Assembly: GCA_963780635.1 (NCBI GenBank)
Contig: CAWACW010000012.1
Location: forward strand, 62,001-126,000
Origin: DATEPR01 sp963780635
GTDB lineage: Bacteria > Actinomycetota > Actinomycetes > Mycobacteriales > Pseudonocardiaceae
Length of the DNA stretch: 64,000 nt
Reading direction: 5' to 3'
Shown: positions 16,420 through 24,480 of the stretch, piece by piece
Layout of the letters: each line of letters starts with the position of its first letter
Numbering within the stretch: position 1 is the stretch's first letter
Position numbers and translations under genes: made by a program
The notes under the pieces: model-generated
Told to the model about the DNA's origin: nothing
The model's input: the letters and a program-made list of their open reading frames with translations, nothing else
Databases searched by the model: none

Positions 16420-17426
16420 GGGGCTTTCCCCAGCCAGGCGGCTTGCCAGGTTTGCGGGCCCAGCCGGCCGGAGGGGTTGATGTGGTTGGCGCGTTGTAGG
16501 GCGATGACGGCGGTTTTGGTTTTGGCGAGGTAGCAGCCGGTGCCGTCGAACTGGAAGCCCAGGGCGTTCATGCGCAGTTGCCAGGCGCGCAGGGCGGGTG
16601 CGCAGTCGCCGTAGCTGTAGACGACGCCGGGCCAGGCGGGGACGGCGGCGCTTTGCAGGGTGGCGTGGCTGGGGGCTTTGCCCTGCCAGGCGGCGCGCCA
16701 GGTTTGCGGGCCCAGCCGGCCGGAGGGGTTGATGTGGTTGGCGCGCTGCACGGCGATGACGGCGGCTTTGGTGTCGTTGTAGTAGCAGCCGGTGCCGTGG
16801 AAGTGGAAGCTGAACGCGTTCATGCGCAGTTGCCAGGTGCGCAGGGCACGGGCGCAGTCGCCGTAGGCGTAGACGACGCCGGGCCAGGCGGGCATGGCGG
16901 GGTGGGCGACGGGCTTTGCCTTGGGTGGGGCGGGTTTCTTGATGGGTTTGGGTTTGGTGCCGGTTTTGATGACGGTGTGGCCGCCACCCATGTAGGCGGC
17001 TTGGGCGCGGGTGGGGGCGCGGTGGCTGGCGGCGTCGCGGTCGGGGCGCAGGCCGAGCATGTGGGCGCAGGTCCAGGGTTGCCAGCCGCGCATCCGGTAG
17101 AGGTAGAGGGCGCGGAAGTTCTGTTCGGCGGGGGTGGCGGTGTTGGGTTTGCCGGTGCCGCCGACGCTGCGCCAGGTGGCGAGGTCGAACTGGTAGGCGC
17201 CGTAGTGGCCGTTGACGGCGATGATGCGGTAGTTGCCGCCTGATTCGCAGTTGCGCAGTCGCGACCAGGCGGAGGTGGTGGGGTCGGCGGCGGCGGTGCC
17301 TGCGGTGAGGGTGCCGGCGGTGAGGGGTACTGCGGCGGCCAGCAGGGTGAGGATGGTGCCGCGCAGGATGCGGCGGTTCGGGCGGCCGGGTTTCGTGCGC
17401 GTGCGGTCGGTCTGGTGACCTGTCAT
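16416..17426 (-). CDS. Rpf-like transglycosylase with duplicated C-terminal domain
   Basis: The 336-residue secreted protein has a signal peptide (about 1-45, hydrophobic TILTLLAAAVPLTAGTL), then an Rpf/transglycosylase-like domain with the catalytic Glu in RNCESGGNYRI and YGAYQFDLATWRSVGG and GWQPWTC. A Lys/Pro linker follows. The C-terminal half is two near-identical units of about 75 residues (PAWPGVVY, YGDCA, ALR.WQLRMNA, GTGCY, VQRANHINPSGRLGPQTW), which look like peptidoglycan-binding domains. Rpf enzymes cleave peptidoglycan during growth resumption. The ATG at 17426 is chosen to match the signal peptide. The stop overlaps the convergent phosphodiesterase by 4 nt. Confidence 0.87.
   Translation of the reverse strand: MTGHQTDRTRTKPGRPNRRILRGTILTLLAAAVPLTAGTLTAGTAAADPTTSAWSRLRNCESGGNYRIIAVNGHYGAYQFDLATWRSVGGTGKPNTATPAEQNFRALYLYRMRGWQPWTCAHMLGLRPDRDAASHRAPTRAQAAYMGGGHTVIKTGTKPKPIKKPAPPKAKPVAHPAMPAWPGVVYAYGDCARALRTWQLRMNAFSFHFHGTGCYYNDTKAAVIAVQRANHINPSGRLGPQTWRAAWQGKAPSHATLQSAAVPAWPGVVYSYGDCAPALRAWQLRMNALGFQFDGTGCYLAKTKTAVIALQRANHINPSGRLGPQTWQAAWLGKAP
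16424..16900. repeat. Internal DNA duplication encoding the two binding units
   Basis: Two direct copies of about 230 bp, from near 16424 and near 16672, share long identical runs such as CCAGCCGGCCGGAGGGGTTG. They encode the two C-terminal units of the transglycosylase and indicate a fairly recent duplication or ongoing gene conversion. Confidence 0.7.
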
Positions 17427-17675
17427 GCGTGGCACCGTAAGCACTGTTCACAGGTACCACAACTGCAACGGCTGACCCACGAGTATCTCCTATCACCCAA
17501 CCGTGTCGGGGTAGCGACACGCGGGTGATGCGGGGGCTTGTCGGTGGGCCGTGAACGTTGTGCGTCATCCCGGCATCAACCGGGGCGTTCGTGGGGTCCG
17601 CACCGGTGGGTTGCCGCTACAGTCGCCCCACGCCGAGGACGTGGTGGTCCGGCGGGTGGCGAAAGGGCGGTAACA

Positions 17676-19082
17676 GTGCAGAAGCCCCATGGGCAGGGTC
17701 CCCATGGCTCGAGTGCCGCCTTCGCCGGGCCGGCGCTGCGGCAGCAGCGGCGGTCCTGGTACACGTACGCGTGGGCGTCGCACTCGTTCGAGACGATCGT
17801 GGTGTCGGTGTTCCTGAGCCGCTATCTGCCTTCGGTGGCGGCGAACGCGGTGGGCGAGAACGGCCGGGTGCACCTGCTGGGGGTGCCGATCGCGCCGGAT
17901 GCGTTGTTCGTGGACGTGGCGTCGTTCTCGGCGTTCGTGTTGATCATCCTGATGCCGATCGCGGGCGCGATGGCCGACCGGTTCAACCGCAAGAAGGAGA
18001 TGCTGCTGTCCTTCGGGTTCCTGGGTGCGGCCAGTTGTGTGGCGATGTGGTTCGTCGCCGGTTCGATGTGGCAGCTCGGGGTGGGCCTGACGATCGCGGC
18101 GTATCTGACGTACACGTGTGGGAAGGTCATCTACAACTCGATGCTGCCGGGGCTGGCGGCCGCGGACGAGCGGGATCGGATCTCCTCGCTCGGGTGGGCG
18201 TCGGGCTACATCGGCAGTGGCATCCTGCTGGCCGGGAACTTCGTGATGTCGTTCTTCATCGCCGACACGGCGTTGCTGGCGCGGTTGTCGCTGGGGTTGG
18301 CCGGGTTGTGGTGGGCGTTGTTCATGCTGATCCCGCTGCGGACGCTGCGTAACGCGCCGCGGTCGCTGGCGGGTGCTCCCCCGCCGGGCGGGTCGGTGCT
18401 GACGTCGGGGTTCCGGCAGTTGGGCCGCACGTTGAGCCACATGCGGGGCTACCCGTTGACGCTGCTGTTCCTGGTGGCGTACCTGATCTACTACGACGGC
18501 ATCAACACGGTGACGACGCTGGCCGCGCAGTATGGCGACGCGGAGCTGCACCTGAGCGACAACACGCTGTTGACGGCGATCCTGATCGTGCAGTTCGCGG
18601 CGTTCGCGGGCGCGTTGCTGCTGGGGCGGTTCGCGCAGCGGTGGGGTGCGAAGCGGGTGGTGGCGTGGAGTCTGGTGGTGTGGTGCGTGGTGGTGACCGG
18701 GGCGTACTTCATGCAGGCGGGGATGCCGTTGCAGTTCTATGTGCTGGCGATCGTGTTGTCGCTGGTGCTGGGCGGGTCGCAGGCGTTGTCGCGGTCGTTG
18801 TTCTCCAACATGATCCCGGACGGCAAGGAGGCCGAGTACTTCAGTTTGTACGAGGTGTCCGGTTCGGGTAGCAGCATCTTCGGCACGGCGTTGTTCGGTG
18901 TCACGTTGCAGCTCACCGGCAGCTATCGCACGGCGATCTTGTCGCTGGTGGTGTTCTTCGTGGTCGGTCTGGGCCTGTTGTTGCTGGTGAACGTGCCCCG
19001 GGCGGTGGCGGCGGCGGGCAACGCGCTGCCGGTGAGCCTGGGTGGGCGCAGCACCGAGCCGGCAGCCGCCGACGCGCTGTGA
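17676..19082 (+). CDS. MFS transporter, UMF1/Atg22-like
   Basis: The 468-residue protein has about 12 membrane helices and the start of the UMF1/Atg22-like group (YAWASHSFETIVVSVFLSRYLP), the loop DRFNRKKEM after helix 2, and GGSQALSRSLFSNMIPDGKE with EYFSLYEVSG in the second half. Members of this group are often annotated as vacuole-effluxer-like permeases; the substrate is unknown. The GTG at 17676 is preceded by AAGGGCGG and fits family length. A 14-bp tandem repeat begins exactly at its stop codon. Confidence 0.85.
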   Translation: MQKPHGQGPHGSSAAFAGPALRQQRRSWYTYAWASHSFETIVVSVFLSRYLPSVAANAVGENGRVHLLGVPIAPDALFVDVASFSAFVLIILMPIAGAMADRFNRKKEMLLSFGFLGAASCVAMWFVAGSMWQLGVGLTIAAYLTYTCGKVIYNSMLPGLAAADERDRISSLGWASGYIGSGILLAGNFVMSFFIADTALLARLSLGLAGLWWALFMLIPLRTLRNAPRSLAGAPPPGGSVLTSGFRQLGRTLSHMRGYPLTLLFLVAYLIYYDGINTVTTLAAQYGDAELHLSDNTLLTAILIVQFAAFAGALLLGRFAQRWGAKRVVAWSLVVWCVVVTGAYFMQAGMPLQFYVLAIVLSLVLGGSQALSRSLFSNMIPDGKEAEYFSLYEVSGSGSSIFGTALFGVTLQLTGSYRTAILSLVVFFVVGLGLLLLVNVPRAVAAAGNALPVSLGGRSTEPAAADAL

Positions 19083-19135
19083 GGACCCAAGCGTGAGGAC
19101 CCAAGCGTGAGGACCCAAGCGTGAGGACCCAGGTG
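19080..19135. repeat. Four tandem copies of a 14-bp unit
   Basis: TGAGGACCCAAGCG occurs three times without change (19080, 19094, 19108), then once as TGAGGACCCAGGTG (19122). The first TGA is the stop codon of the MFS gene. No function is evident. Confidence 0.9.
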
Positions 19136-19136
19136 T

Positions 19137-19335
19137 GAACTGGGGCGGGTTGAGGTACTTACCCGGGTAAGGGCTCCGCTCAGACCCAGCGGACACTGTC
19201 ATTCCACCATTAGAGTGATGTATGTCATCGTCGGGGCGATAACGCGTCATGTCGCACGAGCGATGCCATCTCTTAGGAGGAACACTTCGTTGACGAGTGA
19301 AGCTCATCACGGAGTGCTACCGGGTCGGCGAGACG
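19137..19335. other. Leader region upstream of rbpA
   Basis: The region has no clear gene. It holds a perfect 14-bp palindrome CTTACCCGGGTAAG (19158-19171), which could be an operator or weak terminator for the MFS gene. It also holds a strong Shine-Dalgarno TAGGAGGA (19274-19281) placed 8 nt before a TTG (19290). That TTG opens a 50-codon frame overlapping rbpA, which may be fortuitous. Confidence 0.5.
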
Positions 19336-19361
19336 GGAATTGTCTCGCTGCCCCGTACGTT
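19336..19361 (+). promoter_or_regulatory. SigR-type promoter of rbpA
   Basis: GGAAT (19336-19340), exactly 18 nt, then GTT (19359-19361) matches the consensus of the thiol-oxidative-stress sigma factor SigR (GGAAT-N18-GTT). It lies about 55 nt upstream of the rbpA start. rbpA is a known SigR target in Streptomyces coelicolor. Confidence 0.85.
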
Positions 19362-19416
19362 GCGCACAGTGAGAACAACTGGGCCCTCGCCCTGAGCCGA
19401 GCGAAAGGACACCGCC

Positions 19417-19761
19417 ATGGCCGACCGCGTTTTGCGTGGTAGCCGGCTCGGAGCAGTCAGCTACGAGACCGACCGCAACCATGACCTCGCCCCCCGACGG
19501 GGAACCAGGTACGCCTGCCCCAAGGGGCACGACTTCGAGGTCCCCTTCGCCGACGACGCCGAGATCCCACCGACCTGGGAGTGCCGCTTGCACGGCTCGG
19601 TCGGCAAGCTGATCGACGGGTCCGAGCCGGAGCAGAAGAAGGCCAAGGCGCCGCGCACGCACTGGGACATGCTGCTGGAACGGCGCTCCATTCCGGAGCT
19701 GGAGGAGCTGCTGTCCGAGCGGTTGGAGGAACTGCGCGGTCGCCGCACCCGCAGCGCATGA
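19417..19761 (+). CDS. rbpA: RNA polymerase-binding protein RbpA
   Basis: The 114-residue protein is a full-length RbpA. It has the basic N-terminus (RGSRLGAVSYETDRNHDLAP), the zinc-site residues Cys34, His38, Cys56 and His59 in the core, the linker after residue 70 and the C-terminal sigma-interaction domain (THWDMLLERRSIPELEELL). RbpA stabilises open complexes with the principal sigma factor and supports basal rifampicin tolerance. It starts at ATG 19417 behind AAAGGA, is monocistronic, and is followed by a strong terminator. A SigR promoter precedes it. Confidence 0.97.
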   Translation: MADRVLRGSRLGAVSYETDRNHDLAPRRGTRYACPKGHDFEVPFADDAEIPPTWECRLHGSVGKLIDGSEPEQKKAKAPRTHWDMLLERRSIPELEELLSERLEELRGRRTRSA

Positions 19762-19800
19762 GCAGTGCCTGACAAGACCACCACGCCTCCCGCGTTGGTG

Positions 19801-19836
19801 AATGGGCCCGCCCGGAGAGATCCGGGCGGGCCCATT
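19801..19836. terminator. Bidirectional terminator between rbpA and methyltransferase
   Basis: A 15-bp perfect stem (AATGGGCCCGCCCGG, 19801-19815; right arm 19822-19836) with loop AGAGAT is followed by TTGTG. It lies between convergent genes. Confidence 0.85.
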
Positions 19837-19856
19837 TGTGTCCGGGGCGTCGCGGG

Positions 19857-20684
19857 TCAGGCGGTGGTGCGTACCGCGGTGACGGCGAGTGTCGTGTAGG
19901 GCATGGTGAAGCCGCTCTCGATCGCCGCGCCGACGGCCGCGAGCACCTGGGCCAGCGTGTCCGGTGGGAGCCAGGTCAGCAGGCCCGTGGTGGGCAGCTG
20001 GTCTAGCCACTCGTCTCGGCTGTAGGTGCGTTCCCAGTCGAATCGCCACTGTTGCGGGTCGCTGAACCCGCCCGCCTCGCGGATCCCGTCCGCGACTGTG
20101 GCGTACATGCGCTGGTAGATGTCCACGGTCTGCTTCGGCATCGCCTGGAAGTCGAACGGCGAGTCGGGCACGACCCGTTGGTAGACCGAGGCGAACGCGG
20201 CCGCGACGTCGGGCGGTAGTTGGAAGGCGTGCCCGAACGCGGCCAGCCTGCCACCCGGCCGCAGCACCTGCGCCGCCTTGGCCGGGCCGGCGACCGGATC
20301 CACCCAGTGCCAGGCCGTCCCGGCGACGACCGCGTCGAACCGGCGGCCCGCCGCGTCCCAGGTTTCGAACGTGGCCACCTCCACCTCGACCCCGCTGTGC
20401 CGCGCGAACTCGGCCATCCGCGGGTCGGGCTCGACGCCCAGGACCCGGCAGCCTGCCGCCTGGAACTGCCGGGCGAGGATGCCGGTGCCGCAGCCGACGT
20501 CCAGGATGTCCAGGACGTCGGGACCGGCGATGATCCGTCGCACCAGAGCGTCGGGATAGTGCGGCCGGGTCCGGTCGTAGCGCGCTGCGTCCACACCGAA
20601 CGACTCGGCGATCTGCCGGTGTTCGTGGGGTGCTCGCGCGGCGGGACGTGGCTGCTCGTCCGGTACGGGTGGGCATCCGCCCAC
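19857..20684 (-). CDS. Class I SAM-dependent methyltransferase
   Basis: The 275-residue protein has an N-terminal SFGVDAARYDRTRPHYPDAL, motif I ILDVGCGTGILARQF, the acidic VEPDPRMAEFA after strand 2, and AGTAWHWVDPVAGPAKAAQV, which is typical of the UbiE/Methyltransf_11 group near small-molecule methyltransferases. The substrate is unknown. The only start in place is a GTG at 20684, which abuts the 26-bp palindrome, so the mRNA is probably leaderless. It is divergent from, and likely repressed by, the TetR gene at 20748. Confidence 0.87.
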   Translation of the reverse strand: MGGCPPVPDEQPRPAARAPHEHRQIAESFGVDAARYDRTRPHYPDALVRRIIAGPDVLDILDVGCGTGILARQFQAAGCRVLGVEPDPRMAEFARHSGVEVEVATFETWDAAGRRFDAVVAGTAWHWVDPVAGPAKAAQVLRPGGRLAAFGHAFQLPPDVAAAFASVYQRVVPDSPFDFQAMPKQTVDIYQRMYATVADGIREAGGFSDPQQWRFDWERTYSRDEWLDQLPTTGLLTWLPPDTLAQVLAAVGAAIESGFTMPYTTLAVTAVRTTA

Positions 20685-20709
20685 CGTAGTGGGCAGCTGC
20701 CCACTACGG
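20684..20709. promoter_or_regulatory. 26-bp perfect palindrome, TetR operator candidate
   Basis: CCGTAGTGGGCAG is followed directly by its exact reverse complement CTGCCCACTACGG. It begins at the first base of the methyltransferase start codon and ends 38 nt before the TetR start. A protein bound here would block both start sites. Confidence 0.75.
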
Positions 20710-20747
20710 GTCGATGGTTCGCGGTCAGCGAACGGAAGGGTGCGACA

Positions 20748-21347
20748 GTGCCGACAGGGGTGCACTTGCGCGACGTGCGCGAGCAGCTGTTCGACGCGGC
20801 AGAGCGTGTCCTGCTGCGCGACGGCCCGGACGCGCTGACCAGCCGGGCGGTCACCACCGAAGCGGGTTGCGCGAAGGGTGTGCTGCACCGGCACTTCGCC
20901 GACTTCGACGCCTTCCTCGCCGAGCTGGTGCTCGATCGCGCCGACCGGCTCGGCCGGCAGGCCGCCGCGTTGCGCGAGTCGGCTGGGACCGGCACCGTCG
21001 CCGACAACCTCACCGGCGCGCTGAGGGCCGTGTTCGGATCGGTCGCGGTGGCGATCGTCGCGCTCATCATCTTCCGCGACGAGCTGCGGGCCCGGCTGCG
21101 CCAGACGTGGCCGACCGGCGTCCCGCTGGCGACCGAGGCCGCCGCGATGATCGCCGCCTACCTCACCGCCGAACGCGACCTCGGCCGCATCAGCGCCGAT
21201 GCCGACATCGATACGCTCGCCCCCACCCTGATCGGCGCCGCTCACCTGCTGTTCGCCGACCGCAAGAGCACCCCGCCGAGAGCCGATGCCGTCCACAGGA
21301 TGGTGAGCACCGTCATCGGCGCAGTCATGCGGGCACCGCGGTCCTGA
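20748..21347 (+). CDS. TetR family transcriptional regulator
   Basis: The 199-residue protein has a TetR helix-turn-helix: REQLFDAAERVLLRDGPDAL, then TTEAGCAKGVLHRHFADFDA. The recognition helix has LHRHF instead of YRHF. The C-terminal ligand domain is hydrophobic (SVAVAIVALIIFRDELRARL). The GTG at 20748 has GGAAGGG at 20734-20740. It should control the divergent methyltransferase and itself through the 26-bp palindrome. Confidence 0.87.
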   Translation: MPTGVHLRDVREQLFDAAERVLLRDGPDALTSRAVTTEAGCAKGVLHRHFADFDAFLAELVLDRADRLGRQAAALRESAGTGTVADNLTGALRAVFGSVAVAIVALIIFRDELRARLRQTWPTGVPLATEAAAMIAAYLTAERDLGRISADADIDTLAPTLIGAAHLLFADRKSTPPRADAVHRMVSTVIGAVMRAPRS

Positions 21348-21513
21348 ACACGGCCCTCAGCGCGTCGGCAACAAGCGTTGGCCGATTCCACCTCGCAGCG
21401 AGCGAACCGCGGCCGGGTCGACCGCCAACACGGACGCCGATTACGTGGCGTACCGCCAGATCGGCTGGTCCGATCAGCAGATCAGCACGAAGCAGGGCGA
21501 TCGACCGCACGAG
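21348..21513. other. Intergenic stretch with no recognised gene
   Basis: I find no supportable gene, RNA or repeat here; the frames on both strands lack family features. The stretch ends in the terminator hairpin at 21514. Confidence 0.4.
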
Positions 21514-21552
21514 GCGGGGCGGGCACCCGAATCATCCGGGTGCCCGCCCCGC
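21514..21552. terminator. Bidirectional terminator between TetR and ppm1
   Basis: A 16-bp perfect stem (GCGGGGCGGGCACCCG, 21514-21529; right arm 21537-21552) encloses AATCATC. It lies between the convergent TetR and ppm1 genes. Confidence 0.85.
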
Positions 21553-21607
21553 TACCGCTGCCGAAACGAGCGTTCTCCTACCTCGACCTCGACCCGCGGG
21601 GCGGCGG

Positions 21608-22411
21608 TCAGTTGTTGGCGCGTTCGGCCTGCTGCTCCCTCGCCGGCTGGCCGCCCAGCAGGGAGCGCAGTTGACCGGCACGGTGACGCAGACCCCATTC
21701 GGTGACGCGCAGCAGCGCTTCCCGGACGATGGAGCCGCTCATCTTGGACTCGCCGATCTCCCGTTCGGTGAACGTGATCGGCACCTCCACCACGGTGAAC
21801 CCGGCCTGCACGGTGCGCCACGCGAGGTCGACCTGGAAGCAGTAGCCGTGCGAGGCGACGTCGTCGAGCACCAACGATTCCAGCACCTGGCGCCGATAGG
21901 CGCGGTAGCCGCCGGTGATGTCGTTGATGCCGACGCCGAGCGCGAACTTGGAGTACAGGTTCCCGCCGCGGGAGAGCAGTTCGCGACGCTTGGGCCAGTT
22001 GACCACGCGCCCGCCGGGCACGTAGCGCGAGCCCAGCGCGAGGTCGGCGTCGGTGAGGGCGTCGAGCAGGCGGGGCAGGTCCTCGGGGGCGTGTGAGCCG
22101 TCGGCGTCCATCTCCACGAGGACCGCGTAGCCGTGGTCGAGGCCCCAGCGGAACCCGGCGACGTAGGCGGCGCCGAGGCCGGCCTTCTGGGTGCGGTGCA
22201 GCACGTGCACCCGGTCGTCCCGGGCGGCCAGTTTGTCGGCCAGCTCACCGGTGCCGTCCGGCGAACTGTCGTCGACGACGAGTACGTGCGCCGAGGCCAG
22301 CGCCTCGTGCAGCCGGTCCAGGATGGGACCGAGATTGTCCAGCTCGTTGTAGGTGGGGACCACCACCAGCACCGGCTGCAGGGCCATGGCGCCACCAGCC
22401 ACGTCGGTCAT
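21608..22411 (-). CDS. ppm1: Polyprenol monophosphomannose synthase Ppm1 (GT2)
   Basis: The 267-residue glycosyltransferase has the GT2 fold of Dpm1/Ppm1: LVVVPTYNELDNLGPIL, VDDSSPDGTGE, the DXD-type metal site in EMDADGSHAPED, then SRYVPGGRVVNWP and FTEREIGESKMSGSIV. It makes polyprenyl-phosphate-mannose from GDP-mannose, the donor for lipoglycan and protein mannosylation. There is no membrane domain, so it works with the membrane protein Lnt encoded 22 nt upstream, whose domain is fused to Ppm1 in Mycobacterium tuberculosis. The start has GGGAGG 7 nt upstream. Confidence 0.92.
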   Translation of the reverse strand: MTDVAGGAMALQPVLVVVPTYNELDNLGPILDRLHEALASAHVLVVDDSSPDGTGELADKLAARDDRVHVLHRTQKAGLGAAYVAGFRWGLDHGYAVLVEMDADGSHAPEDLPRLLDALTDADLALGSRYVPGGRVVNWPKRRELLSRGGNLYSKFALGVGINDITGGYRAYRRQVLESLVLDDVASHGYCFQVDLAWRTVQAGFTVVEVPITFTEREIGESKMSGSIVREALLRVTEWGLRHRAGQLRSLLGGQPAREQQAERANN

Positions 22412-22433
22412 CGCTCGTCCTCCCGCGGAACGC

Positions 22434-24053
22434 TCATTCGGTGACCAGGGTGGTCGCGGTGGAACGGCGACGGCGCACCCGCGTACCGATGCCGAACGCG
22501 AGGGCGAGCAACCCGCCGGTCACCATCGCCCATTCCGGCCAGGCACCGAGTTGATCCGCCAGCGTAGTCGTCGACCGCAGCGGAACTGTGGCAACCAGGG
22601 CGGCCGGCCGGAACAAACCAGTCTCCTGGGTGATGTGTCCGTTCGGCTGGATGATCGCGCTGACCCCGCTGGTGGCGGCGACCACGACGGCGCGGCCGTG
22701 TTCGACGGCGCGTTCCTGATCCATCGCCAACTGCTGGTAGGTCATGTCGGACAACCCGAACGTGGCGTTGTTCGTGGGTACCGCGAGCAGGGTGCTGCCC
22801 GGGATGGAGGCGCGCACGGTGTCGTCGAAGGCGACCTCGTAGCAGGTGTCGATGGCGACCTTGGCCGGTCCCATCGGGAACACCACGGGCTTGGTGCCCG
22901 CGACGAAGTCACCGGCCTTGTCCACGTCGGCGCTGAAGTGCCGGAAGAACGAGCGCGCCGGCATGGTCTCGCCGAACGGTTGCAGCCTGCGCTTCACGTA
23001 CTGCTCGACCGGGCCCTGGCCCGGTTCCCACAGGATCGCGGTGTTCTTCGGCTGCGGGCCCTGCGAGGTGACCACAGCGCCCACCTCGATGGGGGCCTTG
23101 ATCGCCAGCGCGGCCTGGGTGATCTCGCTGTAGGCGTCGGGGTTGGCGTAGGGGTCGATGTCGGAGGAGTTCTCCGGCCAGATCACCAGTTGCGGCTGTT
23201 TCGCCTTGCCCGCCGCGATCTGGGCGGCCAGCTTGTCGGTCTCCTTGACGTGGTCGTCGAGTACGGCGCGGCGCTGGGAGTTGAAGTCCAGGCCCAGCCG
23301 CGGCACGTTGCCCTGCACGGCGGCCACGGTGGCGGTGCCCGCGTTGGGGTCGGTGCCCACCAGCGGCCACGACACGAGGCTGGCCACGACGGGCACCACG
23401 ATGGCCAGTGCCGAGCCGACGATGGCGACGGTGCGGCGGTGTTCGGCGCGGGCCAGCGTGATCACCAGCACGGTCAGCCCGAACGCGCACAGCGTGACGG
23501 CGAACCCGATCAGTGGGGTGCCGGCGATCGCGGCCAGCGACACGAACGGCCCGTCTGGCTGCCCGAACGCGACCTTCCCCCACGGCAGTCCGCCGAACGG
23601 GGCGCGGGCGCGCAGTGCCTCGTCGGCCACCCACAGCAGCGCCGCCCACACCGGGCCGCCGCGCATCGGCAGCACGATCGCGATCGCGGCGCCGCCCAGG
23701 CCCATCACCAGCGCCTCGAAGATGCTCAGCGGCAGCCAGGCGATCAGCCCCACGTAGAGGCTGGTCCAGTGCAGCAGCGGCAGCAGGAACCCGATGCCGA
23801 ACAGGAACCCGTAACCGAACCCGGCCCTGGCCCGCTGCCCGTGGACGACCAGCCCGAACACCGCGAACGCCACCAGCGCCAGCCACCACACCGGGCGCGG
23901 CGGGAAGCTCAGGTACCACAGCAGCCCGGCGCCCAGGCCGGCCGCCAGCCGCAGCCAGGTGAGGCCGCGGGGCAACCGCACTCGGCGGCGGGCCGTGGGT
24001 TCGTCGCGGGGCGACTCGCCGGAGTCGTGCTCGGTCACGGTCGGTGTCACCAC
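22434..24053 (-). CDS. lnt: Apolipoprotein N-acyltransferase
   Basis: The 539-residue protein has six to seven membrane helices (about 28-225), then a nitrilase-like domain with the triad Glu in VIWPENSSD, Lys in VKRRLQPFGE, and Cys in AIDTCYEVAF. It ends with a last membrane helix (WAMVTGGLLALAFGIG). It N-acylates the N-terminal Cys of lipoproteins in the cytoplasmic membrane. It precedes ppm1 by 22 nt in one operon, the actinobacterial lnt-ppm1 arrangement next to rbpA. Confidence 0.93.
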   Translation of the reverse strand: MVTPTVTEHDSGESPRDEPTARRRVRLPRGLTWLRLAAGLGAGLLWYLSFPPRPVWWLALVAFAVFGLVVHGQRARAGFGYGFLFGIGFLLPLLHWTSLYVGLIAWLPLSIFEALVMGLGGAAIAIVLPMRGGPVWAALLWVADEALRARAPFGGLPWGKVAFGQPDGPFVSLAAIAGTPLIGFAVTLCAFGLTVLVITLARAEHRRTVAIVGSALAIVVPVVASLVSWPLVGTDPNAGTATVAAVQGNVPRLGLDFNSQRRAVLDDHVKETDKLAAQIAAGKAKQPQLVIWPENSSDIDPYANPDAYSEITQAALAIKAPIEVGAVVTSQGPQPKNTAILWEPGQGPVEQYVKRRLQPFGETMPARSFFRHFSADVDKAGDFVAGTKPVVFPMGPAKVAIDTCYEVAFDDTVRASIPGSTLLAVPTNNATFGLSDMTYQQLAMDQERAVEHGRAVVVAATSGVSAIIQPNGHITQETGLFRPAALVATVPLRSTTTLADQLGAWPEWAMVTGGLLALAFGIGTRVRRRRSTATTLVTE

Positions 24054-24126
24054 GCCGATCAGGGTACGGGGCGGCAGTGTGCGATCAGCGTCATGTGTCC
24101 GGCTCGTTGCCTCGTAGGCTGGGTGG

Positions 24127-24480
24127 ATGGCCGGCAGCCGACCGGGAGTGGTGCGGTGGCTGCTCTATGCGTACGGCAGGCGCCTGCCGTCGCGGTACGC
24201 ACAGTGGGTCCTGCACGACCTGACATGCCGCACGTGGTTCGTGCGGCTACTGGCGCGGGGCGTGGTGCAGTCGCTGCCCGCGCTGGTGCTGCTCGTGTTG
24301 CCCGCCTCGCCAGGGGTGCTGGCGATGATGCTGGGGATCGTGGTGTTCGGCATGGTGTTCTACTCGATGGCGTTCGCGTGGGAGATCCGCGACCGCCGCC
24401 TCTACCAGCACGGTTTCGTGCCCGAGCTGGTCCTGCGCAAAGACGGGGACAACGAGGACGACGAGCGCGACGGTCAGTGA
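24127..24480 (+). CDS. DUF5313 family membrane protein
   Basis: The 117-residue protein matches the actinobacterial DUF5313 pattern. It has WLLYAYGRRLPSRYAQWVLHD and CRTWFVRLLARG, two adjacent membrane helices (about 45-85), EIRDRRLYQHGF, and an acidic tail. The function is unknown. It is divergent from lnt (73 nt) and its 3' end overlaps the kal gene by 7 nt on the other strand. Confidence 0.8.
   Translation: MAGSRPGVVRWLLYAYGRRLPSRYAQWVLHDLTCRTWFVRLLARGVVQSLPALVLLVLPASPGVLAMMLGIVVFGMVFYSMAFAWEIRDRRLYQHGFVPELVLRKDGDNEDDERDGQ

Noticed and set aside
17427..17640. c-di-AMP (ydaO) riboswitch upstream of the Rpf-like gene
   Set aside because: Such riboswitches often precede rpf genes in actinobacteria, but the conserved core blocks were not found on the minus strand here.
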